From: CAZBBC01 sp964489835
GTDB lineage: Bacteria > Calditrichota > Calditrichia > JAJRVZ01
DNA length: 41,498 nucleotides
Direction: 5' to 3'
Assembly: GCA_964489835.1 (NCBI GenBank)
Contig: CAZBBC010000024.1
Coordinates: forward strand, 1 to 41,498
Shown one piece after another: positions 1 through 9,237 of the stretch. The first letter of the stretch is position 1, and each line of letters begins with the position of its first letter. The notes beneath the pieces were generated by a model. That model was given only the letters and a program-made list of their open reading frames with translations, was not told where the DNA came from and ran no database searches. The translations under genes and the position numbers were made by a program.

Positions 1-1551
1 CAGGCCTTAAAATATAATTTTCAAGCCTTAAATCTGGCACAAAAGTATAATAACAATTACCTCATCTCCAGTATACTGAGTAATATTGGTTTATCAAAAA
101 TTTCGATCGGGCAACAGGACAGCGCATTACAATATTTCAAAAAAGGATTGGCCATTGAGCAAAAGATCTCTTTTAAACCGGGGATTGCTTTTTCTTTTGA
201 TAATATTGGTAATGTATATTACTGCCGAAAGGATTATAGTAAAGCATTGGACTATTATAAAAAGGCCTGGAGTATTGCTGAAAACCTTGAAGAAATATGG
301 CGTAAGACGAGAATATTAAATCACCTAGGGTTGGTTAATTTGCGGATTGGCAGAAAACAAGAAGCATTGGTATATTTAAAAAAAAGCCTGAAGTATGCAG
401 AAGAAATAAAAGCCCAGGACCTGGTCCAGGAAAGTTTAAAATCACTATCTGAATACTATGCAGAATGTAATAATTATAAAAATGCCTATACTTATTTAAC
501 GAAATTTTCTCAGCTTAATGATAGTATTATTACCGCCAGCAGCCATAAAGTCGCTGAAATGCAGATGCGTTATGAAACCGGAAAACAGGAAAAAGAGAAA
601 CAGTTGCTGCAAAATGAAATAGATATACAAAGGCTTGAAATCGAAAAATCAAAATTAGAATCACTATATTTATATACCAGCCTGGTTCTTGCTTTAATTA
701 TTGGCTTTTTTGCTTATAGTAGATATCGGATGAAAAATAAGGCGAACAAATTATTAGAGATTAAAATTAAGGATGCCCTAAAGAAACAAGAAGAACAACA
801 ACAGATCATATTTCATCAGGCAAGCCTTTCTTCGCTCGGAGAATTGGCAGCCGGAATGGCACATGAGATCAATCAACCCTTACAGGATATTAAACTCTGC
901 ACAGAATCACTGGAATTCGATCTAAACATGTTAAATCTGAACAATCCCTCTCTAAAAGAAAACATCGCAGAAATCTACCAGGATATTGACCGAATACGCA
1001 ATATCGTACAACATGTGAGAATATTCTCGAGTCAGCAAAAAAATCATGTCGAGGAGTTATTCGAAATTAAAACGGTAATTGAAGATGCCCTGTCAATGAT
1101 TGGAAAGCAATATTTGAAGAACGGGATTACAATTAATCTGGAATTAAAAGACAAAATCGGGGAAATAAAAGGAAATCCGTATAAATTTGAACAAGTTGTC
1201 ATCAATTTCCTGTCGAACGCAAAAGATGCCTTAATGGATAAAGAAGATAAAATTGATGAGGCTTACACGAAACAAATTTTCATCAGTACGGCTCGGGATG
1301 AAAAGGACATTATTTTTAAAATTACAGATAATGGAATTGGTATGGAAGCGGAACAAAAAGAAAATATTTTCCGCCCGTTTTTTACAACAAAAAAACTTGG
1401 GGAAGGAACGGGACTAGGTCTTTCCATTGTATATGGTATTATAAAAGAGATGAAGGGATCGATTACTGTTGAAAGTCAGTATTATGAAGGAACAACCATT
1501 GAAGTGCGTATTCCAAGTGTCAGCGCAGAGACTTTTTCACCCAATCAATGA
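1..1551 (+). CDS. TPR-repeat sensor histidine kinase (5'-truncated by window edge)
   Basis: Membrane-anchored sensor kinase that would autophosphorylate on histidine and pass the phosphate to an unseen response regulator. The frame is open from the first base, so the true start lies outside the window. In order: tetratricopeptide-type helical repeats (roughly nt 1-520, with recurring A-L-x-Y/Y-F-x-K signatures), a charged coiled coil (nt 540-660), one membrane segment (LYLYTSLVLALIIGFFAY), a second coiled coil, then HisKA with the H-box MAHEINQPLQ (His codon near nt 862). The HATPase_c domain shows an N-box (NFLSNAKDA), DNGIGM, FFTTK and GTGLGLSI. All catalytic boxes are intact. No response regulator gene is adjacent; the next gene is convergent, 20 bp away. 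Such TPR kinases are common in Bacteroidetes-like bacteria. The ligand and partner cannot be read from the sequence. Confidence 0.9.
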   Translation, partial: QALKYNFQALNLAQKYNNNYLISSILSNIGLSKISIGQQDSALQYFKKGLAIEQKISFKPGIAFSFDNIGNVYYCRKDYSKALDYYKKAWSIAENLEEIWRKTRILNHLGLVNLRIGRKQEALVYLKKSLKYAEEIKAQDLVQESLKSLSEYYAECNNYKNAYTYLTKFSQLNDSIITASSHKVAEMQMRYETGKQEKEKQLLQNEIDIQRLEIEKSKLESLYLYTSLVLALIIGFFAYSRYRMKNKANKLLEIKIKDALKKQEEQQQIIFHQASLSSLGELAAGMAHEINQPLQDIKLCTESLEFDLNMLNLNNPSLKENIAEIYQDIDRIRNIVQHVRIFSSQQKNHVEELFEIKTVIEDALSMIGKQYLKNGITINLELKDKIGEIKGNPYKFEQVVINFLSNAKDALMDKEDKIDEAYTKQIFISTARDEKDIIFKITDNGIGMEAEQKENIFRPFFTTKKLGEGTGLGLSIVYGIIKEMKGSITVESQYYEGTTIEVRIPSVSAETFSPNQ

Positions 1552-1571
1552 TCTGACTCGATGGGAAATAT

Positions 1572-3656
1572 TTAATTACTTATCACCTTTTTTAAAGCCC
1601 GGTCGGTGGCCGTTAGAAGTGATTCCGCTCCAATTTCAGCGCCTGTCGCCTGAATCATCCATAAATCCGGAGCAATATTACCCAATCTGGCGATACGATC
1701 AAATTCTTTTCCTACTGATCCCGATTTTTGCATGCTTTCTTCCACCTGGTAGGCGATCAAATGGCCCAAAGGATAATCAGCAAGATATAGTGGATAAGAA
1801 ATCATATGTGAATAAATGCCAAGTAAAGTAATATCTTTTTTCCGGAAAACGGAAGAAAAATATTTATTCCAAATGTCCTTCGAAATTGAAATTACAGCAT
1901 CACGAAGTTCACCCGAAGTTGCCTGGGGGTGATCATACATCCAGTGCCATACGGCGATATCCACAAGAGCGACGGCGGCAATTTCACATGTTGCCCAATA
2001 ATCATTAATTGTTTTCATTGCATCCGCAGAAGTGTCCGTTCGCTTCAACTCGAGCAGCTCCAAATCCCTTGCCTGAAAGACAAAGGCTAGTGCCTCTGTA
2101 AAAGCGGTATTGGGGACACCTTTTAACAAGGTGTAATCGATATTATTTAAAGATATAATTTGCTCGACATTGTGACCCAATTCATGCACTGCAATATTAT
2201 ACCCTTTATAATCCATACCATCAGCACCAATACGGGTTCGCAGATGAGCGGTAGCACCACGCATTTGTGCCCCCCAGGCATGTCCGGAACCGCGTGCCGG
2301 ATCGACAGCAATAAGTGGATATATCTCCTTAATCCGTTTTTCTAAAAATCCAAGTTTTGCGAGAAACCGTGGAATATCTTTTTTGAACGCCAGAGCAGTA
2401 GGATATCTTCTTGATACAATCTTATCTAATTGTTTCTCTGAGTACTTTGTACGCGGTCGAAAGCCATTATACCAAACATCAAATGGTTCTAACTCTCTCC
2501 CCAAACGCTTACGGATTAATTCTCCTACTTTAGCATAAAGGGGAGAAGAAAGAACTTTCTCAAAGATATCTTTCACCCGCTTTTCAGGAATTTCTCTGCC
2601 TTGAGCAAATCGTCGGTCAATATAATTCGGCATAGTCGGCCAATAGGGATCGGCTGACTTTTGAACAATAAAATTTTTCCAAAGCATTTCATACCGTGTG
2701 TTGGGTTCTGATATTCCGGAAACATCCGCTGGGGATAATTCCGGTGTATCTGAATCTTTTTCTGTGGCTGCCATTATCTTATTATCATAAGGATTCCAAT
2801 CGACCGCTGGATTATTAATCACTGCTTCAGGAATGGATTGATCCACAATTCTTTCCATCACACGCTGAATTATTCGTTGACGCGAGAGACCTGCAGGACC
2901 ATTGGAATATTGGGCTTTTATTTCATCACGAAGGTTCCAGTGAGATAATAATCTTAATTTTGGCGGAAATAAACGTTGACCATTTTGATCGAGTAAATGA
3001 TACATCCATATATTATAGTTTGAAATATATTGGTCTGACTCAGATGATACACGGGCGATATCTAAGCTAATCTTTGCCGGCAAACGTTTAACAAAATAGG
3101 AAGCAAGCCTGGTTTCAGCCCATTGCCTGCGGGTCCAGTTAATGCCATCTTTTGATCGTTCCTCCAATGTGGTTAAAGGAAAATTTAACAGTACAACAAA
3201 GGCCAGTTTATTATTGAAAAAATCGTCTATAATATGAGCGGAAGGATCATAGGCAGCAAATAATTCATCAAAAGGCAGTACCGCTCCCTGATCAATTTCT
3301 GCTTGTTCGTGAAAATTTAACACGATCCGATCCATATGGCCGTTGAGTTTTTCAAAATGATCCTGAAATCGGTGAAACATTGCATCATGAGACTCTTGAT
3401 CAGCGGCAAAATTCTCCAAAACAAAATCCTCAAAAACTTTTGAATCACCATCATCAAATTGCCAGTATTGTCCTACTTGACGTAATCCTCGCTGGATGCC
3501 GGTTAAATACTCCCGATCGATTTTCTCAGCGAGATTTTTTTCTATTTTTTTTATTGTTTCCGGAAGCCAATCCGGTGTTTGGGAACTTTCTTTTTTAATA
3601 CCACAGGCTGAAAGGAATAATATGCTGGATAGTAAAATCATCGAATAAGTTTTCAT
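1572..3656 (-). CDS. Lipoprotein zinc metallopeptidase (HELGH, gluzincin-like)
   Basis: Predicted exported lipoprotein of about 694 residues with a zinc-peptidase core. The N-terminus has a lipoprotein signal peptide ending in the lipobox LSAC. I chose the second in-frame ATG because AAGGGA sits about 8 nt upstream and the signal peptide then starts cleanly; an ATG seven codons earlier is possible. The active site reads AVHELGHNVEQ, giving two zinc histidines and the catalytic Glu. About 30 residues later FTEALAFVFQ supplies a likely third ligand (Glu), as in gluzincins. The rest is mostly helical, and I cannot assign it to a named MEROPS family. The next upstream gene on the same strand is another lipoprotein metallopeptidase, so the pair may digest peptides at the cell envelope. 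Confidence 0.8.
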   Translation of the reverse strand: MKTYSMILLSSILFLSACGIKKESSQTPDWLPETIKKIEKNLAEKIDREYLTGIQRGLRQVGQYWQFDDGDSKVFEDFVLENFAADQESHDAMFHRFQDHFEKLNGHMDRIVLNFHEQAEIDQGAVLPFDELFAAYDPSAHIIDDFFNNKLAFVVLLNFPLTTLEERSKDGINWTRRQWAETRLASYFVKRLPAKISLDIARVSSESDQYISNYNIWMYHLLDQNGQRLFPPKLRLLSHWNLRDEIKAQYSNGPAGLSRQRIIQRVMERIVDQSIPEAVINNPAVDWNPYDNKIMAATEKDSDTPELSPADVSGISEPNTRYEMLWKNFIVQKSADPYWPTMPNYIDRRFAQGREIPEKRVKDIFEKVLSSPLYAKVGELIRKRLGRELEPFDVWYNGFRPRTKYSEKQLDKIVSRRYPTALAFKKDIPRFLAKLGFLEKRIKEIYPLIAVDPARGSGHAWGAQMRGATAHLRTRIGADGMDYKGYNIAVHELGHNVEQIISLNNIDYTLLKGVPNTAFTEALAFVFQARDLELLELKRTDTSADAMKTINDYWATCEIAAVALVDIAVWHWMYDHPQATSGELRDAVISISKDIWNKYFSSVFRKKDITLLGIYSHMISYPLYLADYPLGHLIAYQVEESMQKSGSVGKEFDRIARLGNIAPDLWMIQATGAEIGAESLLTATDRALKKVISN

Positions 3657-3868
3657 GTATGTCCCTTTTTTTAGCATTCAGAAGATATTCTGGACAATCA
3701 TACGATTTATTTAAATTTTAAATATATTCTATCATCACAGCTGCATAATGAAGTATATGCTTGGCCAAATGAAGAATTGCACATAATCATTACATTTAAA
3801 TAATAATACCAGGCAATCATTACTCAATATTGAGATAATGCTAATTCCAGGCGCTTTATAGTAAATGA
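3657..3868. other. Intergenic gap between two metallopeptidase genes
   Basis: AT-rich spacer of about 210 bp. Apart from the ribosome-binding site of the downstream peptidase (AAGGGA on the minus strand) I see no ORF, terminator hairpin or clear promoter. Confidence 0.5.
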
Positions 3869-5569
3869 TTACAGAGAAGTCACATACTGTTTGACAAAAA
3901 ATTTGGCACTAAGCGGTTCCCCAGTCGCGTTAATGATCATGTCACTCCAGGGTAATCGTTTTCCTGGTTTGAAGACGTTTTCTTTTAAATAATTTCCAGC
4001 CTCCGGTTTTTGCCAAAATATCACATCCTCAATTTTAGCATTGTCATAATAGTTTTCTGCAAGATAGTTAAGAATTTGTGAAGCGAAAAGCTCACCCAGC
4101 TGATAATTTTGGTAATACACAGGATAAGTGGCAATATGTATTTTCGTGGCCCATTCTGAGCCAACCAGATCCTCGGGTCTTTTTATTAACTGATACTTTT
4201 CTACCAGGTCCCACCATAGATCGGTTAAATTTTGATCCGGATCTTTATAAAAATTTTTCTCGAAATTTAAAACAACCATACTCCAACGGGCAAAAACCAA
4301 CTTGGAGAGTCTGAGATTAGCACGTGACATTTTTTCAATTTTTTCCATTTCAGATTTTGAAATTTTCATTGCTCTTTGCATCCACCCTGCATTAGAGGCA
4401 TAGCTGCCAAAGAACATAGCAATGCCTTCTGTGGTAAAAGGATGGGCTGGTTCTTTTAAAACAAATGGCAATGATTGGTCAATATATTTATCATAGATGG
4501 CATGTCCGAGTTCGTGCAGCATGGTTTCCATCCAACGCTCATTAGGAACAATATTGCAAAGAACACGAATATCCTGTTTTCGATCAATGAAGAAAGAAAA
4601 TGCGTGCTGGCTCTTGCCTTCGCGCTCGTAAAGGTCACTTCTATTCAGAATATCATCAACGGGAATTTGAGCAGAAGAATAGAAAAGACTGGCAGTTTCA
4701 GGTATTATCACATTTTCATAATATTTATCCAGGTCAATCTCGAATATTGCCGGCGCCCCCTGGGCAAAAAGATCTTCATAATGCCAGGGACGAATTTCTG
4801 ACTTCTTGATACCATATCTGCGTGCAAACACAGTCTCAATCTCATTATGCAAATCCGTGAACGGTTTCTGTGTAAGTTTATAGAGTTCAGAAAAAATAGA
4901 TTCAACCTTTTCAGGGTCAAGTTCAGAAGTCTTCATAGCCATATGAAAATAATTTTCATATCCCAAATCTCTTGCAGCCCGATTTCGAAGTTTTGCTAAA
5001 TTAATAATATCTTTAGCAATTTCATTGCCGATGTTTTTTTGAGCGCGCCATACATCTTCACGAAATTGGAGATTCTTTTCAGTACGTAGAATTTGGGTAA
5101 CCTGATTGTCCGTAAACATTTTTCCCTTTACGGTTGTTCTAAAGTTACCAAATACACTTTCAATACTCGAAGCCAATTCAGTGATTTGTTTGTTTAAATC
5201 AGGATCGACCTGTTTTTTCTGATATTCAATGAATAAAATATCCAGCTGTCGTTTTAATATCGGATCAGAAATAGTATTTTCATCCAGTAATTTTTTCAGA
5301 TATAAATAATGATCACGATTCTGATGTACGGCATCTACTTGTAAAGAATAGTCAGTAGAGGCGTCATAAAATTCTTTTTTACCGGTTGTATACGCATTCC
5401 ACTCAGCCTGATTATGTTTGGTCATAAGAAGCTCAACCTTGTTCTCGTAATCGCCAATAAATTTCTGAAATCCCTCTTCTGAGAGGATATAAATTGATTT
5501 TGTCTGACATGAAAGTAGTAAAAATATAAGAGGAAGTACAAAAATATAGGAATAAAATGACTTATCCAT
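3869..5569 (-). CDS. Lipoprotein zinc dipeptidase of M2/M3-like type
   Basis: Predicted envelope lipoprotein of 566 residues: signal peptide with lipobox LLSC near residue 21, then an all-helical peptidase. The zinc site is MLHELGHAIYD, followed by FTTEGIAMFFGS, whose Glu is the likely third ligand. This arrangement, and the C-terminal YPVYYQNYQLGEL block, resemble M2 (ACE-like) and M3 peptidases, so the likely job is trimming of short peptides. The start is supported by AGGAG six bases before the ATG. It lies about 210 bp upstream of the HELGH lipoprotein gene on the same strand; the two sequences are not obviously duplicates. The exact M2 or M3 assignment is not certain from motifs alone. 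Confidence 0.82.
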   Translation of the reverse strand: MDKSFYSYIFVLPLIFLLLSCQTKSIYILSEEGFQKFIGDYENKVELLMTKHNQAEWNAYTTGKKEFYDASTDYSLQVDAVHQNRDHYLYLKKLLDENTISDPILKRQLDILFIEYQKKQVDPDLNKQITELASSIESVFGNFRTTVKGKMFTDNQVTQILRTEKNLQFREDVWRAQKNIGNEIAKDIINLAKLRNRAARDLGYENYFHMAMKTSELDPEKVESIFSELYKLTQKPFTDLHNEIETVFARRYGIKKSEIRPWHYEDLFAQGAPAIFEIDLDKYYENVIIPETASLFYSSAQIPVDDILNRSDLYEREGKSQHAFSFFIDRKQDIRVLCNIVPNERWMETMLHELGHAIYDKYIDQSLPFVLKEPAHPFTTEGIAMFFGSYASNAGWMQRAMKISKSEMEKIEKMSRANLRLSKLVFARWSMVVLNFEKNFYKDPDQNLTDLWWDLVEKYQLIKRPEDLVGSEWATKIHIATYPVYYQNYQLGELFASQILNYLAENYYDNAKIEDVIFWQKPEAGNYLKENVFKPGKRLPWSDMIINATGEPLSAKFFVKQYVTSL

Positions 5570-6149
5570 AACAATCTCCTGTGTCTTTTTTATTGAATGT
5601 TGTTAAAGGTAATATAAATCGCTTGGGAAGAAAAGTTACAAATGCCGATCAGAAGCATAGACCAGAAAAATGAACAGCTGAAATAAAAGTTATAGTTATT
5701 CCCAAGATTCTGTTAACTATTTGTTTAAGATAATTTAGGAAAATTTTCTTGATTATGACAATATGAGAAAAATAAAGTTCTGTGATATATTCCTAATTAT
5801 TCTTATAGATATTGGTTACTTGATGGATAGTCGAAAATAATCATTGTGAAATAATGGAAATTTTTAATGGAATATGAAAGGATGCCTGGAATTGAAAAAA
5901 GAACTTAAAAGGTATGTAAAATAAATATTTTCTAAGGTTTAATGCATTATTTCCGAATATAAAAATTAAATTGATTTTATTCCTGATGAAAATTTGGTGA
6001 ATAGTGCTCCTAAAGCGAGGGATTCTCATATTTTTCTGGGTGATATCTGAATACAACAAACGCATCTAATTTTTTTGAATAAAAGCGATGTCTTATTCGG
6101 TTTTATCCAGATTAGAAAATTTTTAATTGGTTCTGACTATAGGTTGAAT
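5570..6149. other. AT-rich divergent intergenic region
   Basis: Very AT-rich spacer between a minus-strand peptidase and a plus-strand kinase; it must hold the promoters for both. No convincing hairpin, repeat or conserved small gene is visible. A 74-codon minus-strand reading frame here has the composition of translated AT-rich noncoding DNA. Confidence 0.5.
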
Positions 6150-9100
6150 ATGAACTTTAGTAACAAAATGAATTCACAAATTAGCAATGGAAAGTATAAA
6201 ACAAATCAAATGGCATTAGAATTAGACACAGCTATAAAAAATAAGGGGGGAGCTACAGAACCTTTAGCAAAAGATGATAAAAGATATAATTTCTTATTTC
6301 ACAATTCGGTTGATCCAATAGCGGTTATTGATAATAAGGGTATTTTTCTTGAAATCAATAAAAGATTTGAAAAAGAAAGCGGATATAAGCGCATTGAAAT
6401 TATAGGCAATAATCTGGCCGATTGTAATATTTTAACGAAGGAGTCTGCCGAAAAAATTATCTCATTTTTAAAGAACGTAACGGTTGATGATTCAATACCG
6501 ATCTTTGAAATAGATTTTATAAGAAAAGACGGAACGATTGTTCGATGTGAAGTAGGAACAGTTATAATTAAAAAGGGTGATGTGGTTGTTGGTGTTCAAG
6601 CAAATATAAGGAGCTTAGAAAACCGTAAACAGGTGAAACCATCCCTGAGTGAACAGGAAGAACATTATCAAACGTTATTTCAGCTTTCGCCCAGCGGAAT
6701 AATGTTAGAAAACAGTGAGGGAATTATTCTAGACGTAAATCCTGCTTTTTGTAATTCTCTGGGATATAATCGTAAGGAACTGGTTGGTCAAAATGTAAAA
6801 ATTATTGTACATCCGGAATATGTAGAAAACGTTGATAATAATTTAAAAAAACTACTTTCCGGAAAAGTTCTGAGACATGTTGTTAAAAGTCTGAGAAAAG
6901 ATGGCACCTCCTGCCATATGGAGTTAAATGAAAAAAAAATAATCTTACCTAATGGTAAAAATGGAATATTATCCGTTTCAGAGGATATTTCAGAGAACAG
7001 AAAGGCAGAAGAAGAAAGGATTAAAAAAAGTCAACTACAAGAAAACCTGTTAAAAATTGTTCGTCATTTAACACTTAGTTTAGATATTAAGGAGGTTTTA
7101 AACGAAATCGGCAGCGGGATGATGGAAATATTAAATACAAAAAGTTGTGCCATTTATCTTCTTGAGAAGGATTTAAAAACCCTGCGCCCGGTCGTTGCCA
7201 TCGATCCTGATTATAAAGAACAGGTTTTAAATACACCACTGGATATTAATGACAGTTTCACCGGAAAAGCGGTAAATTCAAGATGTGGGTTGATTTTTAA
7301 TGAAACCGGTCCGGAATCAATTGGACATCAAATACCAGGTACACCAGAGGAACAGGAAGAACGCATTATAGTTGCTCCGTTTATTATTCAAGAAAAAGTG
7401 ATCGGGGCAATTTGCCTTAGCCGGATAGGTGTTAATTTTACAGATGAGGAGCTATCTCAGACAGAAACTGTAGCGACCTATGCCTCCGCCGTATTAAAAA
7501 ATGCACAGCTTTACAATAATTTGCGGCGGGAAGTTGAAGAGCGGATTCAGGCACAGAATAAAGTAAATGAATTGAATATCCAGTATGAAAACTTTATTCA
7601 TAACAGTCTGGTTGGTATATGGAAATTAGAGTTACCCGAACCGATCTCAATACAATTACCCGAACAAAAGATATCATCTTTAATTCTGGAAACTGGCAAG
7701 ATCACTGACTGTAATAATGCTCTGGCCCATATGTATGGTTTTTCCTCGAATAAAGAGATTATTGGAAAACATCCTCATGAGTCCATAGAAGTTTTTAATG
7801 TATCTCCAGATCATCTGGGGAAATTTATCGCCAATGGTTTTAAAACAGAAATGTTGGAGACACGATATAAAGATAATACTGGAGATCACCATTATTTTAG
7901 AAATTCCTATTTTGGCGTAATTAAAGAAGAAGAGTTACATGCTATTTGGGGGATTCAAACGGATATTACCAATCAGAGAAAACTTGAGAAGCAATTACGA
8001 CAATCACAGAAACTTGAGGCTATTGGAACCCTTGCCGGTGGTATTGCCCATGACTTCAATAACTTGCTAACTGTCATTAATGGACATGCCGAAATGTCCA
8101 TGATGAATCTGGATGTTGATCATTCTTCCCATAAAGATATTAAAGCAATATTGAAGGCGGGAAAGAGAGCGAGAGATTTAACAAGTCAGCTCTTGGCGTT
8201 TAGTCGAAAACAAATTTATGAGCCGAGGATTATAGAAATCAACCGGGCAATTTCCAGTTTGGAAAAAATGTTGGGCCGGCTTATTGGGGAAGATATAAAT
8301 ATTGAAACCAATTTGCAACCGAATATACCCTTGATAAAAGCAGATCCTGGTCAGATTGAGCAAATATTAATAAATTTGATTATCAATGCCCGTGATGCAA
8401 TCAATGAAAAAACAGATAAAGCAGCTGAAAAAAAGATCATCGTTGAAACGAGCCAAATGTATTTAGATGAGTCCTTTGTGACGAAACATACAGGAAGCAC
8501 CATGGGATCTCATGTTGTAATTACCGTTAGTGATACTGGTATCGGAATGGATACTGAGACTCTTGGAAAGATTTTCGAGCCATTTTTTACCACCAAACAA
8601 AAAGGTCTGGGGACCGGGCTGGGCATGTCAACTGTCTATGGCATTGTCAAACAAAACAAAGGAAGTATCTATGCCTTCAGCGAGCTAGATCTTGGAACTA
8701 AAATCCAGGTATATTGGCCGGCAAGTATAGAACGCCGTGCCTCAGAGGAAACTCAAATTTTACCAAAAGCTGCTTTAATCGGGAAGGAATCTATTCTTGT
8801 TGTTGAGGATGACGAAGGTGTTCGATGCTTTGTCAGTGCGGCATTAAAAGATCTGGGTTATACTATATATGAAGCCGTTAATGGTAAAAAGGCGCTTGAA
8901 TTAATAAAAAGTAAAAAGTTAGCAATCGACCTGATAATCACGGACCTCATTATGCCAGAAATGAATGGAAAAGAATTAGCAGAAGAGATAGATAAAATTT
9001 TACCGGAAACCCTTATTTTATTTTCGTCCGGTTACACAGAAGATCATATCGTTAAAAGTGGTTCACTTGAAAAGGGGATTAATTTTTTACAAAAGCCCTA

Positions 9101-9152
9101 TACGCTACAGGCATTAGCCTTAAAAGTTCGTGAGGTGCTCGAATCGAAGTGA
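6150..9152 (+). CDS. Hybrid histidine kinase: PAS-PAS-GAF-PAS-HisKA-HATPase-REC
   Basis: Soluble (no membrane segment seen) multi-sensor hybrid kinase of about 1000 residues. Domains with approximate residues: PAS (47-150), PAS (172-285), GAF (310-455), PAS (480-610), HisKA with H-box AGGIAHDFNN (His near 634), HATPase_c with NLIINARDA, DTGIGMD and GTGLGMSTVYGI (730-850). A C-terminal receiver (880-998) has the acidic pair EDDEG, the phospho-acceptor in ITDLIMPEMNG (Asp near 932) and the Lys in FLQKPYT. The AHDFNN H-box is typical of kinases with a fused receiver. I placed the start at the ATG preceded by AGG; the frame stays open to a TTG 75 bp upstream, so 25 more residues are possible. No haem or flavin signature is obvious in the PAS domains, so the signal is unknown. 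Confidence 0.88.
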   Translation: MNFSNKMNSQISNGKYKTNQMALELDTAIKNKGGATEPLAKDDKRYNFLFHNSVDPIAVIDNKGIFLEINKRFEKESGYKRIEIIGNNLADCNILTKESAEKIISFLKNVTVDDSIPIFEIDFIRKDGTIVRCEVGTVIIKKGDVVVGVQANIRSLENRKQVKPSLSEQEEHYQTLFQLSPSGIMLENSEGIILDVNPAFCNSLGYNRKELVGQNVKIIVHPEYVENVDNNLKKLLSGKVLRHVVKSLRKDGTSCHMELNEKKIILPNGKNGILSVSEDISENRKAEEERIKKSQLQENLLKIVRHLTLSLDIKEVLNEIGSGMMEILNTKSCAIYLLEKDLKTLRPVVAIDPDYKEQVLNTPLDINDSFTGKAVNSRCGLIFNETGPESIGHQIPGTPEEQEERIIVAPFIIQEKVIGAICLSRIGVNFTDEELSQTETVATYASAVLKNAQLYNNLRREVEERIQAQNKVNELNIQYENFIHNSLVGIWKLELPEPISIQLPEQKISSLILETGKITDCNNALAHMYGFSSNKEIIGKHPHESIEVFNVSPDHLGKFIANGFKTEMLETRYKDNTGDHHYFRNSYFGVIKEEELHAIWGIQTDITNQRKLEKQLRQSQKLEAIGTLAGGIAHDFNNLLTVINGHAEMSMMNLDVDHSSHKDIKAILKAGKRARDLTSQLLAFSRKQIYEPRIIEINRAISSLEKMLGRLIGEDINIETNLQPNIPLIKADPGQIEQILINLIINARDAINEKTDKAAEKKIIVETSQMYLDESFVTKHTGSTMGSHVVITVSDTGIGMDTETLGKIFEPFFTTKQKGLGTGLGMSTVYGIVKQNKGSIYAFSELDLGTKIQVYWPASIERRASEETQILPKAALIGKESILVVEDDEGVRCFVSAALKDLGYTIYEAVNGKKALELIKSKKLAIDLIITDLIMPEMNGKELAEEIDKILPETLILFSSGYTEDHIVKSGSLEKGINFLQKPYTLQALALKVREVLESK

Positions 9153-9237
9153 AGATAATTTTGATATATTTTCCCATGATTCGTTAACGGGTGGTGTGGA
9201 TGTGCCCCCTGATACATGTTTTTGGAAGACATTTCCA

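Noticed and set aside
5841..6065. 74-codon minus-strand frame in the AT-rich gap before the hybrid kinase
   Set aside because: Composition is Ile/Phe/Lys-rich like random AT-rich DNA, with no ribosome-binding site and no domain.
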